DNA of 64,000 nucleotides from Phalacrocorax aristotelis. Lineage: Eukaryota; Chordata; Aves; Suliformes; Phalacrocoracidae. Shown one piece after another: positions 1 to 39,800 of the stretch. Each line of letters opens with the position of its first letter. The first letter of the stretch is position 1. Location: the NCBI RefSeq assembly GCF_949628215.1, contig NC_134277.1:125661963-125725962 (forward strand). The letters run 5' to 3'. Below the pieces are notes generated by a model that was given only the letters and a program-made list of their open reading frames with translations, was not told the DNA's origin and ran no database searches. The translations under genes and the position numbers were made by a program.

Positions 1-27047
<27,047 letters not shown>

Positions 27048-28520
27048 AACAAAGAACATTTTTTCTGTTGACATGGATCATTGGCACAGACTATTATTTG
27101 AACAGACTGGTCAAACCAATTACTTCAAGTTTGGATGTCTTAACTGAGTGTGGAAACTGAAATGCGGAAGGGAAGCATACTTCTGCAGAGAAATAATCAT
27201 GGTTTTATTTGGTTAGAACAGTTCCTCTAAAGATTGAAGTTCTCCTTAAATGCTCTGTGTTTTGCATCCACAGAAACATCCCGAACCAAGCAGGCTTTGT
27301 GGGGTGGGGAGGGAGGAGGAAAGCGATCACGCACTGGTACAGTTTGACGATGACTTCTTAGGATCTAAGTCATGGAATACATTACACAGAGACCTTTATA
27401 AAAGGGGTGAGAGGATGCATGAACAGCTGTTTTCAAAAGAAAGCCATGAAGGAGAACTTACAGATGTAAGATATAGTGATGTTCTTAATCTTATTTGAAA
27501 TACAGTATATTGCAAAAATCATTTTTATATCCTCCTTATTTCACAGTAGTAGTGGGAGTACTGTTACCTCTTGTAAGACTTTCTAAATTGTGTCATAATT
27601 TCCTTTAAGGAAGGGTTATGTATGTAAGTAATTATTTACACTGAAGATAATTCTGCATTACTGCTGTATTACTCAAATTAAAAATCATTTTCAACACATC
27701 GCACAGCCATCACAGAAGCAGAAGTGCAATATGACCACACCCAATGGCAGAAGCAACAGCACACCTAGCTCTGTATCCAGCCTTCACGTTCCCACAAGGC
27801 CAAAGTCACCCCCTGAAGTCCATGGTAAAGCACAGGATTTTGAAGGAAGTTAATACTTTTGTTGCAGTTGTTGAGACTGCTCAGTGAAAATATATTCATC
27901 TTACATTTTTTATCATCTGTGATTATTGAAGCATATTCCTTACATTTTTGCTGCTTTAATCAGCTAACCTCAAATCTATTTTAAAGCTAAAACTAGCCCT
28001 AGCACTATCAAAACCAATTTGTGGAAATATGCAATGGGATATCAAGTTACAGTGCAGTGACACTATAGGTTTGTTGCTCAGTATAGAAATCTAATTCATA
28101 AAAGTGAATGCAGTTTCCTAAGCGGCACATATAGAATTGTTCCATCAAATTGCAAACAGCTGAGCTAGTGCAGTTGCAATGTAACTACACCATAGATTAT
28201 TCTTTTTTTTCCTCACCCCTGCCCCCCCCCCCCCATGCTCCCCAAGGGACACTGGTTCTTACAGCTGAAACCTGGTAGATCTTTGCCACCCCTCAGCCCA
28301 ATTATTTAGGCAACGGTACTCTGCAGAAGCTAAATCCCTTTCGATAAAGCCTCAGTATGCCTGCAGTTGAAGTTCAACAGCATAAATATTCATTGCTTTT
28401 CTTTTCCATTGGCTTCCTTCAGTCAAACTGTGCAGTTTAAGCAGCCTGTCAGCTAAATATGTAAATAGTTTCTATTGTATTTCTGTGATTTTTAATTTTA
28501 ATAAACACTTAATCTGAAGC
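27048..28520 (+). other. LYN: LYN 3' UTR (inferred)
   Basis: Non-coding sequence after the LYN stop. An AATAAA hexamer sits at 28500-28505 with GT-rich sequence (agttgtatggtagt) just after it, so cleavage near 28520 is likely. An ATTAAA at about 27678 could give a shorter form. A 13-base C run lies at 28222-28234. The UTR end is inferred from the signals, not observed. Confidence 0.65.
28500..28505 (+). terminator. LYN: Candidate LYN poly(A) signal AATAAA
   Basis: Canonical hexamer 1.45 kb past the LYN stop, in an AT-rich context with a GT-rich downstream element. Confidence 0.6.
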
Positions 28521-29942
28521 AAGTTGTATGGTAGTAATTTGAGATAAAACAAATGGCTGCTGTTCTATCCAGAGGGGTAGCTTCATGTAAAACAGGGGAA
28601 CATCTGTTCATCATCACTAACAGGATTGTTCTGCAATGGTAAATATTAATGGATTCTGCTTTCTTTACATTCAGTGAGCTTTCAGAAGCTGAAAAGGACT
28701 GAACCAGCCATTTCTGCATCCGTGTTAGTGTTTCTTTTTGGTATGGAAGGCAGGAAGAGAGGAAGTCACCCCCCAGTTGTCCTTTAAAACAGCTTCTCAT
28801 AAGTCTTTAATGTAATAGCAACACAATCCAGTTTAACTCTTTGGAAAACATTACAGTTAAGAATTGGTCAGTACTTTACTACAGACTTCATTTTATTTTA
28901 AGGAAAAAAAATTAAGATAATGGAACCTTGTCTTTCAAAGCATTTCCCGTAGCCAACCAAAGAGCTCTGGCAAGGCAGAAGGAATACGCAAACAGCAGTT
29001 GTTCAGGGAATAAGAGGTTATAGTTAGTGATACATAAACTCTCTAACATACGCTCTCAGACAAGTGAGACTGTCAAGGTGTAATACCATTTCAAACAATC
29101 TAGCACTATAGGAAGTTTCCAGCATTAGCCTGATTTGATTGGGTTGTTTTTTTGTTTAAACCTCTGTTCAAATATTGCCATTCTTAGAGCAATTTGTACA
29201 CAACAGTTTTCTTATTCAACAGATCAACACTCAGTGTATTGTAGCACTACACAAAAATATTTGTTAATAGCTGGAATAGTTTGTGTGGGAGTAGAATAAT
29301 ATTTTAGAAATTCTACCCTGAAGGGATTATAGGCCTTTAGAACTACTGGAGCCGGATGACCTATATTTAACAGAGTTCAAATCGTGAGAACAGCACTGGC
29401 TCAAGTGCTACACCTCCAGCCTCGTTAAAGACATGTCAGAGTGATGACTTATCACTGTATTTGCACACAGCCCAACCCAAAAGACCTGGCAAGAACATCT
29501 GCACCAGGGAAGGGCTGGTCTCAGTGTCACACAGGAAGGCTGCACCACCTAGTGTCTCCCCAGGGAGGGTGAGGTTCTTGCTCTGAACTGGGTCCCCTTC
29601 CACTGTGAGAAACAGCCTTACAGGGACTGATCAATCCAATTTACTTACGGATTCTGCCTTGTTCTAAAGCAATTCTCCAGCACTTACAGGCATGGTACTT
29701 TCACAGTAGTCAGGAAAAAACCTCTCACCCTCACTGACTGAAATGGCTTTAGAGAAAGCTATTTCAAAGCTTGTCATGCTCCAGTCCTCCTTCCTTGAGT
29801 TGATATATTACTTACCTTAATCTAATCAGGACAATGATTCTTTCAACTCGAGAATGTTATATGATCTTTCCTTATCTTGATTTCACTGATTTTCTCACCT
29901 TTATAAGAGGAACAGTCAGAGCGTAATTTAGCAATGGAAAAT
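28521..29942. other. Convergent intergenic interval between LYN and the kinesin gene
   Basis: Unique AT-rich sequence between the two inferred transcript ends. The two transcripts could overlap if the more distal minus-strand poly(A) signal near 28893 is used. Confidence 0.6.
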
Positions 29943-29948
29943 TTTATT
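29943..29948 (-). terminator. Candidate kinesin-6 poly(A) signal
   Basis: AATAAA on the minus strand about 620 bases past the kinesin stop, the first canonical hexamer met. Another minus-strand AATAAA lies near 28893. Which is used is unknown. Confidence 0.45.
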
Positions 29949-30339
29949 ATAAATAGATTTTTCAAAGTTTAATGCATATTCTTAGTGGAAATTCAAATTA
30001 TATTAAGCAAGTTCCTTTACAAAGCCAAGTTAGCTGAAAAATAGCAAGGAGATAGATAAGACCTCATATTATTGCCTCTTTTATGAGGCCTTATGTTTAG
30101 CAGTTTGCTCAGTTTGGTCCCAAGATGGCAGTTTCCAGGTCAAAGCCAGAATATTAACTGAAGAACCAAGCTATTTTGACTACTTGAAATTAAGCTTACA
30201 AGCCCTCTGATTTCTAGGAATGAACAATGAATAATGAAATACTTCATTTAAAAAGGTAACAAGAGCAGCATTCTACTTTGCATGAACCACACATTTATCA
30301 GTAGAGAAGACCATGATAGCAGTTACTCAGGAATTAAAG

Positions 30340-30356
30340 TTATATATATATATATA
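30340..30356. repeat. (TA)n microsatellite
   Basis: Short tatatata run in the inferred 3' flank or UTR of the kinesin gene. Confidence 0.8.
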
Positions 30357-30570
30357 AAAAAACCCTCTAGTTCTCAAATCACATCCCTACATCAACAATA
30401 AAAGCACAAGTTTAGGTCTATACTCTAAATTCAGCCCTGATTCATTTAAAACAGCTTGTATTGAACATTTTTGTCAGTTAACGCGACAGCAAAGATGGTA
30501 TCTGAGAGTGAGAAAAAGCTACAAAGGGTTTAAGACTAATAAAGAAGTCCAGTAATTGCACACTGCTTAA

Positions 30571-30852
30571 TCAAGTATTATTCTTCTGCCTTATGAGCCA
30601 CAATACTTGTTTTCTTGAAGAGGGTGAAGCATCTTCAGACTTCCCCCAGCCTCTACCAAGAGGTATACAGGGAGTGGCTGCTACTGTGGGTTTCAGGTTA
30701 GCCAACAAACCTCTCTTGGGTTTTTGTTGTTTTGGCTCCTCTACAGAGAAATGTTTTTTCCGTTCATCCAGTTCTTTTTGCAGGGAAGACACTGTTTCTT
30801 CAAGCTCAAGAACACGTTTGGCCCAGTTCTGAAGACTATTCATTTCTTGATC
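30571..30852 (-). CDS. Kinesin-6 terminal exon: coiled-coil end and basic tail
   Basis: 282 bases with stop, acceptor ctcatag. Encodes [20 protein letters not shown] and a further heptad stretch, then a basic proline-containing tail ([18 protein letters not shown]) ending RQKNNT. In KIF20A a comparable basic tail follows the stalk. Confidence 0.93.
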   Translation of the reverse strand, partial: DQEMNSLQNWAKRVLELEETVSSLQKELDERKKHFSVEEPKQQKPKRGLLANLKPTVAATPCIPLGRGWGKSEDASPSSRKQVLWLIRQKNNT

Positions 30853-33800
30853 CTATGAGGATACAGCTGTGTTAGGTATGTGAACACCCTGAAGTCTCTT
30901 TCATGTAGTTCATTTTCTGTTTCAGATTATTTTACTATACCAGTAACACCCCTGTTATTATTATGCCAAATGGCCATTCAGTACCCATTTCTTCTGAATT
31001 ACTTCTATGTAATTTAGAGAACAGCAGACTATGGGGCCATCAGATCCAGTTAGAGACTAAGTCTGACTGAAGAAGCTTATGCTAAAATGCTTAGCCATAC
31101 CACGCAAAGAACCACTGTTGTTCTAGGAACCAAATAAAGAAGGCTTTCCTATCTTAAGCTGCAATTACTGAAAGCAAAACTGGTCAAATCAAAACTCTTA
31201 TGATAGTTCTAAGTCTGCTAGCCAGGACTGAATAAATGCTTTGAGTGGGCAGGATATAGAGTACTCTCTAATCCTTGTGGTTAAAGTCACATTCCTGTGT
31301 CTCAGGACCAGTTAAGAAACAAAGTTCAAGACAAATAATTTTCAGTCTCAGACTTAGACTAAAAAGTATGCAGAAGGTTATTTAATGTTCAAAGAAAAAC
31401 TTCACTAAGCAGTCATACCTGCCTTGCTTCATTTGCAGATTACAAATAAGGCATAGATGCAAAGTGTCAGGAGTTCAAAATTTTCATTTTTTATTTAGGA
31501 ATCTAGTTGATGTTTGAGGTCAGATGCTGTCAACTTGCTGTCCCTGCTTTTTAAGGAAAGATTCCTTCTATTTCAGTATTAAGCAGTTTACCTGCCCATC
31601 TCTCTTATTCAGCTTGGCCACTCTGCAGGACCATCAGTGTAGCTTTAAAGCCATAGATCCTTAGGTCTTCTTGCAGTAACGTTTGTGGACAAAAAGCTAG
31701 CTTGCCCTCAGCAAAATACTTCATGACTAGAGTTCCGAGTAGTATTTTCTTTGCTTGACAATAATTTGTAGTATCTTTAGATTAGCCAGAGTTGTCAGCA
31801 GAGAGTCACCCTACTGACCAAGACAATCACTTAAACTGAAAAATGAGTCTTGTCTTACAAGATACAAAGTCAAGGAATGAAACACAAGGGCTCTGAGCTC
31901 ATAATTCAGGAAGTTAGGGACAGAAAAAAGGAAAGCAAAAAACTGACTTACGTAAAAACATTTTGTTAACATAGAACCATAGAATACTTCGGGTTGGAAG
32001 GCACCTTTAAAAGTCATCTAGTCCAAGCCCCCTGCCATGGGCAGGGACATCTTCAACTAGATCAGGTTGCTCAGAGCCCCGTCCAACCTGGCCTTCAGTG
32101 CTTCCCAGGATGGGACATCTACCACCTATCTGAGCAACCTGTTCCAGTGTTTCACCACCCTCTTTGTAAAAATTTTCTTCCTTATATGTAGTCTAAATCT
32201 ACCTTCTTTTAGTTTAAAACCATTACACCTTGTCCTATTGCAACAGGCCCTGCTAAGAAGTCTGTCCCCATCTTTCCTATAGGCTCCCTTTAAGTACTGA
32301 AAGGCTGTAATAAGGTCTCCCTGGAGCCTTCTCTTCTCCAGGCTGAACAATGCCAACTCTCTCTGCCTGTCCTCACAGGAGAGGTGCTCCAGCCCTTGGA
32401 TCACTTTTGTGGCCCTCTTCTGGACTCACTCCAACAGGTCCGTGTTCTTCCTGTGCTGAGGGCTCCAGAGCTAGATGCAGTACTCCAGGTGGGGTCTCAC
32501 CAGAGTGTAGTAGAAGGGCACAATTGCCGCACTTGTTCTGTTGGCCATGCTTCCTCTGATGCGACCCAGAATATGGTTGACTTTCTGGGCTGCGAGCACA
32601 CATTGCTGGCTCATGTCCAGCTTTTCATCCACCAGTACCCACAATTCCTTCTCCACAGGGCTGCCCTCAATCCCTTCATCCCTCAGCCTGTAATGACACC
32701 AGGGGTTGCCCCAGCCCAGGTGCAGGACCTTGCTCTTGGCCTTGTTGAACCTCCTGAGCTTCACACAGGCCCACTTCTCAAACTTGTCCAAGTCCCTCTG
32801 GAGGGCATCCTGTCCCTTAAGACTAAACAACGTTTTTACTTGTATAAAGATGCAGAAACATTCAGCACAGATATAGATACGAGCCATATTAAAGTTGCTT
32901 TTAAATTGCTGACAAACCTTGAGCATGATTGTGTGTTTCAGCTGACTGTTCTCTTCTGCCATTCTTCTGTAGCCTTCATTAGCTTCTAGCAGGGTTTCAT
33001 TTAACTTCTGTATTTTAAACTTCAGAGACTTTATAAGCTGAAAAACAAAACCCATATACACACAGGAGTTCAAGACAGCATGTTTTACATTGATTTTGTT
33101 TATGACTAGAACTCATACAGGCACTGTAAGCATTTCTGTTTAATATTGAACAGTGCAAACTGCAAGATCAAAGCAACGAAGACAAAGCCTGCTTCTCTCA
33201 ACCTCCTATGTCCCAGCCCATAATTTCTGGTGATAAAATACAGCTGGAGCATTCAAGGGCTATTGTACTGGAGCTACTACATTTTCACAGACCTGTCAAT
33301 CAAAGAACAGCCACACAGACTAAGCTACTTCTGGAACAGGCTGCTCCTTTTCAGCAAGGGTAGTTAAAAGAATGCTCCAGTCTCATTAACACTATTCATA
33401 TAATGAATTGGATTACAGTTACAACAGAAGACCTCACCTTTCTGATGGGAATATTGGTAATTAAGTCTTGAGATGGAAAAGAAACTCTGAACCAGCAGAA
33501 TTAATGTTAAATCACATACTTACTTCTACAAGGTTGAAGGAAAAGTACCTAGATTGCTAAAAAACCACCCTTGGCCCATGTTTAATGGATGAATGGGAGA
33601 GTAGAAAAAAGTAGTGAATTACTCATCACACATGCACGGATATTTGAGGCAAAGCAGCAGAAGGGCACTGATGGAACCAGCTGCTTTAAACTGCTCTCAC
33701 TTCAGTTATTGCGAGGCAGCAATCTCATTGTTCTAACACTTTCTAGCCACAGAAAACAATACAGTACCCCCATATCAAGCATAAAAGCCAAAGCTTCTTT

Positions 33801-36800
33801 CTAGCATCAAAATTTGAAATTGACATAGGAAATGGAAAATGATGTAGAGCTCTCAAGAACAGGAGTGGAGAACAAATGCCAGGGCCATAACATGAGACAT
33901 TAAACTTGGTAAGGAAAAAGTTATTTTTGGAGCACACTTTTTCAATAGAAAGGGATTTAAGTTCACTTTCCATTTACATGGTTTATTAGAACCAGCTGGA
34001 ACTGTTTCTCTAACCCCTACTCCCATTTGTTATTAGTGAAAGGAACAAGGCTTGTCTCTTCCCTCCCCATCCTCTTTAAACATGGGAAACTAAATGTAGC
34101 CTTACAAGAAATTCATTCAAGTTATAGACTAAAAATGCATACCTAAAAATAATTAATACTTGTTTTCTATAACATGGCCTGAAGCTCCTAAATTCCACCT
34201 CTCTATACTATTCAGAACATGAGGATCTTGTTTGAAGAACAGAGATACTACCCTTTAATTTTAAGGGAAAAGCAGAGTTCAGTACTTACAGAAAGGACTG
34301 GTTTAAGGCACTATTTTGGCTTTAGATCTGAACTGTTACCAGATTCTGTAACTGTTCCCCTGTGCACGATCAAGCAGCATTTCAGGAAGGAAAGCACTGA
34401 GGCCACGGCAGCGAAGTTTACAACACAGTGCAATACAAGGCTACATATACCTCCCTACTTCCAACTCACATCACGTTCACCATGTGACTTGTTACAGTAG
34501 TAGATGCCTTTACAAACTAGAGTAAAGCCAGAACACAGCTAATCTCTGGCAACAGTCATCACAATTGGGCAACGGCTTTTTTGTAAGCTTGACACCCATT
34601 TTCAGGAATCTTCATCCTGTTGTCTACAGTGCAGATCTTTAAGCATTGAACTATGGCAAGAGTTTAGGACCATTATCCTCAGATTTGTTAAATGCTAAGC
34701 AAGAGCTACCTCTTCTTTCTCTTTGCATTGTTTCTGCAGTCCTTCATTGGCTCTCTTCATAGTCTTGTTCACAAGATCTATAGGCAAAACAAAAAGTTTG
34801 CTGGTTTATATACAATACCACAAGTAAATTGAACTTTGAACATCCAGATTGTATTCCTACCTAGTTCCATGTTATTTTCATTAGACAGCATATCTGAATT
34901 TGGACTTCCCAGAGCCAACAGCCTCCCTGACTGTTTGTCAAGCTGCCTTTCCAACTGCAGTATTTTCTTCTCTCTATCCTGAAGAAAGAAGGACACAGGG
35001 TAGAATTTGTCTAAATTTCTTCTTAACCTGATGCACATTCTTCAATTACACTACACTTTTATATTCAGTGTTAAAATCATTTCAGGTGGAAGCTGTGATG
35101 GTTATGGTTGAGAAATCACAGTAAGGAATAACACTCAGATCATGAGATCTTCTAGGAGGAAGTTACTTTACACAGGAGTCAACTCTTCCAGTCTGAAGAT
35201 TTACAAACTGTATTAAAAGTAACCATATGGCAGAAAGGAAACTTTAGTGCATCTGTATTAATCATTGTTGCCCATTACCCTGCTAAATAAGGAAGAACAT
35301 ATTTCACAGAATTAAGTTTTAATCTCAGTCTCTTTTTCAGTACCTGTCAGACTGCTAGAGTATTTTAGAGTGAGAAATCAAACAAGCGTCACCATTAAGA
35401 AAAGTTATTCATCTAATTCTGATTCTCTGAAGCTGTCTGCTCAGATTTCATGTTGTGCTTTGTCAACCAAGACTTTTACATCTTAGGGATTTCATTAGTT
35501 TCTTATCTGACTTGCTACCAAAAGCATCTTGTTCTTTGAATCTTCCCTTATGCAGCCTTGCAGCCAGTGTAAGAGGGAGCTATAAAAATAGAGGGCACTA
35601 TTAAAACTCTTCCTTTACCCCAACATGGTGTATAGCTAGAGTCTGTTTTTATGTTCACTTAAGCCCTAAGTGGGGAAAGAGATACGAGCGTGAAAGAGCT
35701 GGAAAAACAGAGGCCATTACACAATACTGAGTTGCTTGTCAGCACCTCAGTGGAGAGCTGTAAAAGCAGAAATGTTTATATACCACAGTCTACAACAGAA
35801 ACCCACTTCCCTCATGTCTTGAAAGGCACCCACCTACCAGTGGAGTGAGATGTCTTATCGGTTCCTGGACATGAGAGAACAGAGAGAAAGCACCTCTGGT
35901 GTGTACCTCAATTGTTCTATTCTTCCACTACAGACCTCCTGAAAAGACTGAGACCCACAGGTCTCACCTGTTGCCTGGATACTCCTAGCTATCGATGCAG
36001 AGGCTAGAAGTAAAGACTTGATAGAGTTGCACATGGCTAACGTGGCTCAGCTGCCAGACGAATAGCAACTTACTGGTGCCAACTCTGAGCAGTTCTAAGT
36101 ACATTCAGGAGATTTAGTTCTCCCCTGCATAAAGTTTGATTTCTCATCAGAGATTCTTATCCCACAATCCTCCCTCTAAACCTTCAAAGCAGAGATCCAT
36201 TATAATTAAAATAGCTACCCTGTACTGAATTCCCTACCAGCCCTTTCAGACTAGCTTCTTATTCTACACCCTACAATCCCAAGGATCTCCACAAAGCCAG
36301 ACTGCTGTATACACCATCCCTCCAGGTGTTCCAATCATCACATGGCAGAGATAAAGATGACTTGGATTTAACTGAACAGTGCCATCAAAGATCAGGAATT
36401 TTAGGTATACACTACAGGTAGGTTTAGGCAGAAGACATCTCTATCTTGATGGTTAGCATTGGACACCAGAACAGCTAGGCTGAGCTACTAGTTATTTTGA
36501 CTGTTCAGTGTTACATTTAGAGTTCCCAAATGATTCTGTTAAGGAAAATCAAAATTTGCAGTTAAAAGGCTAGCATGCATTTTTTAGCGGCAGTCACATC
36601 ATACCTCAACTTTCTCTTGTTCAGCTAGAAATTCTTCTATGGGAACGTAATGGTCTTCAATTTGTTCCATGGCACACACATATGCATGTTTCTTGATGGC
36701 CTCTTTATACATTTCAAATTTGCTCTCCAGTTTTTCTTCATAACTGTCTTTCATATCTTCCAAGCGGTTGCTGAGAAGAGCATTAGTTTTATTTTATATT

Positions 36801-39800
36801 AAGCATTCCAGCTATTACAATTTGTCATATGTTCAGCTGGCAGTATCAAAGTTATTCATCTAATCATAGTGAAATTAAGAGACCAAGAAGTACTTTTCTC
36901 CCTTTTTTTATTCTCAATGTTCCTACAGACTTGCACCAAGGCTTAACTTCTACTTGGCATATACCAAGAAAAGTGCTATAGAAGAACACATGCTTAAGAT
37001 CTGTCAAAAAATAGTCTTATAAAAAAAAATCCACCAACATGTAGTGATAGAGATGACTACACCCAATTAGACCTGGTATTTGAAGTGTCTTTCTGGGGGG
37101 TGTCTTTCATGTTGGGTTTTGGGTTGTTTTTTTTCCCCTGCATTAAAAGGTAAACGCCAAGTTCATTTTGCCTTATTATTTTAACACATTACACATCAGT
37201 CCTGTCAAAATTTAAAAACAATGCCCCAGCAGTGACACAGAACATCACATCAGAGAAAAAAGCACCACTCCTGTTATGTGTGTTTGGACAAAGGCACCCA
37301 AACAATTTTAAAGTCAGTGCAGGTGTTAAACCATAGCGTGCTCAGCTGGCAACTTAACTTGAGGTTAGTCTCTGTTAGCAGTTCAAACAGCAGGAAACTG
37401 ATTTCAAGAGAAAAGAGTTAAGAGGAAGTAAATTCAGCTTGAGCAATTTCGACAGACTTGAAAAAAATCCCTATATTAGTAACATCAGTGCAGACAGCCA
37501 GAGTAATTTATGAGATAGTAAGCTAACAATGGTTCATAAGTCATCCAGGAGCGCTCAGAGAGATAAAATTCTAACTACTGGAAGCACATGCATTCATATT
37601 AACATGGCCAAGTGTGAGTTTTGAACCCCACTGAGGCATGTTATTGTTCCCTGTTAGTCTTCCACATCTGCTAAATACTAATAACGAGTCAAGACAATCT
37701 CCAGTAATTACAATTTAAACAGACGAAAATTCAACAGGAACAGCATTATTTTTTCATTGAACATGGGAAGAGGCTGATCTGTACTAGTTTATTTTAATGT
37801 TCCTTCTTCCCTTTTCATCAGAAGCTTTGAAACTGTCCAGCCCTAACCTCTCCAACATGAGTATGCATGTCTTGCACATACATATATGTATATATATACA
37901 CATATGTGTGTATATGTAAATGTATGCATTTATATATGTGGAACCCTTTCAGTCTTAAAGAGGACTGCAATATGACTTGCCTCCAGGCTTCCTCTGTTTC
38001 CAACAGCTGTCGGAACATTGCTTCTGCCATCTCTTTACGTATCTTCACCTCCAGAAGGAGCTTACTTTGCCTTTCTGCAACTAGCTTCTCCTTTAGGTTC
38101 TCTGTAGTTTTCAAGAGATCCTAAATTTAACATATTTCAGTTCAGAAAACGAGCTAGAAACACATATTGATATGCATGTCAAATGAAACATTCATACAGA
38201 CAGCCATCCAGAGAGGACACTTCTACAAGCCTGTATTTTCAGGGAGGATGCACCAAAAGTTAAATATTTTCCAATGTGAATTTCCACTGCAAAGACAACC
38301 TTTCTCCACCTTGATGGTTTCTGCTATCAAAAAGTTTACTGCTGCTTTGCCATTTAAATATTAATTTGTACAACCGTTTAGCATAAAGCCTACTTGATTT
38401 TTACAAATTATTGCTATTAGTTTGTATAGCTTTGGTTTTAAAATGCTGTATCTTAACTTATTCCTGCTGTTCTCAAAAGAGCACAAACGACTAGATGATT
38501 TTGTTTCAAACACACTTACTGCTTGCTTACTCTTCTTGTTGCACAAATCAATTGAATTCCAAATCTAGCATTTAACCTAACTACAAAGGCACAGGCAGCC
38601 TTCGACAATTACACTTGTTCCCTCAGAACTAGACCACTTCAAGTCTAGGTCTGCCTGACACTGAGCAGAAGCGTACAGTTCTTGTTTGACACAGCTTCCA
38701 GCACATTTCTTGTATTAAAAGATTCTAATATTAGAACTAATAGCAATGGCTTTCTTGGGTACAATTTTGAGTAGTTGTTTCTACCTCATGACTCAGAATG
38801 GTGATGTCCACTTCCTCTTCTGCGGAGGTTACAGTACTGTCAGGAAAGTCGTCTACATATGTGTTAGCATCAAAGCATACGATAGGTTTGCCATCACCTC
38901 CAACTAACTTGGGTGAAAAGTAACCACAGCTTTTGGGTAGGATTGTCTGGATTACCTGGAAAGCCCAGAGTTGAAAGCATTGATTTGTCAATGCTGTCAA
39001 TATTGCAGATATCAGAAAACTAAGAAGTAGTGGCATCGATGCATTGTTGTATTTACACTATATTTAATGATAACAAGAACATTACCAAAATTTTACAAGG
39101 CTTTTAGCAGACAAACTTATAGCAATATAAGACTTAAGTACTTTAACAAAGTAAAAATGGGAAAAATTATCTACTAACAAACTTAGCATGCTTGTCTAGA
39201 AAGGAGTTGTCTCCCACTAAAATATAAGGTTTTGGTGTAGTTTCCTGGGAAGTTAATGAAAAGCAGCAAATCCCTAAAACATCTGCTCCTTCCTGAAATA
39301 CTGAGACAAGGATTCAACAATTCATGTTAGTTACATAAAGATTTTAAGTATGTATGTCATAGGACAACGTATCAGAGAAGCTGATCCTGAGTGCATGCTC
39401 TTATCTTAGGATGGAAGTACAGCTGAACACTTAGAAGAATCTTTCTCTCAGATCATACTAGACATGCCGTTACAGACTTGGAACATGTCAGAACTAATCC
39501 ATGCTTCCAAACTAGAAATGGACCTCATTTATGCTACAGTGTAGTCCACAATCCCACTCCCTGCAAGATGCAGCGTCTAGGGAAGCTGAGTGAATTTAAG
39601 ACCTGGCATCAGCCCCAACTCCTGAATTTAATGGGAGGCTGACAAGCAGAGCTAGCAGAAGCAGCATGAAAGCATGTAGGTTTAGCAGACTTTTTTTGCC
39701 TTCAAAGGAGAGGACCACACCACCTTCAAGCATTAACTTACAAGAAAGCCTTTGTTTTTTGTTTGCTATTAATTACTTGCACTTAGCCAAATAGGAGCAA

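Noticed and set aside
38045-38100. Alternative GT donor for the exon ending at 37981
   Set aside because: Using GT at 37977-37976 instead of the GC site would shift the frame into the next exon, whereas the GC site joins in phase and agrees with the KIF20A alignment.
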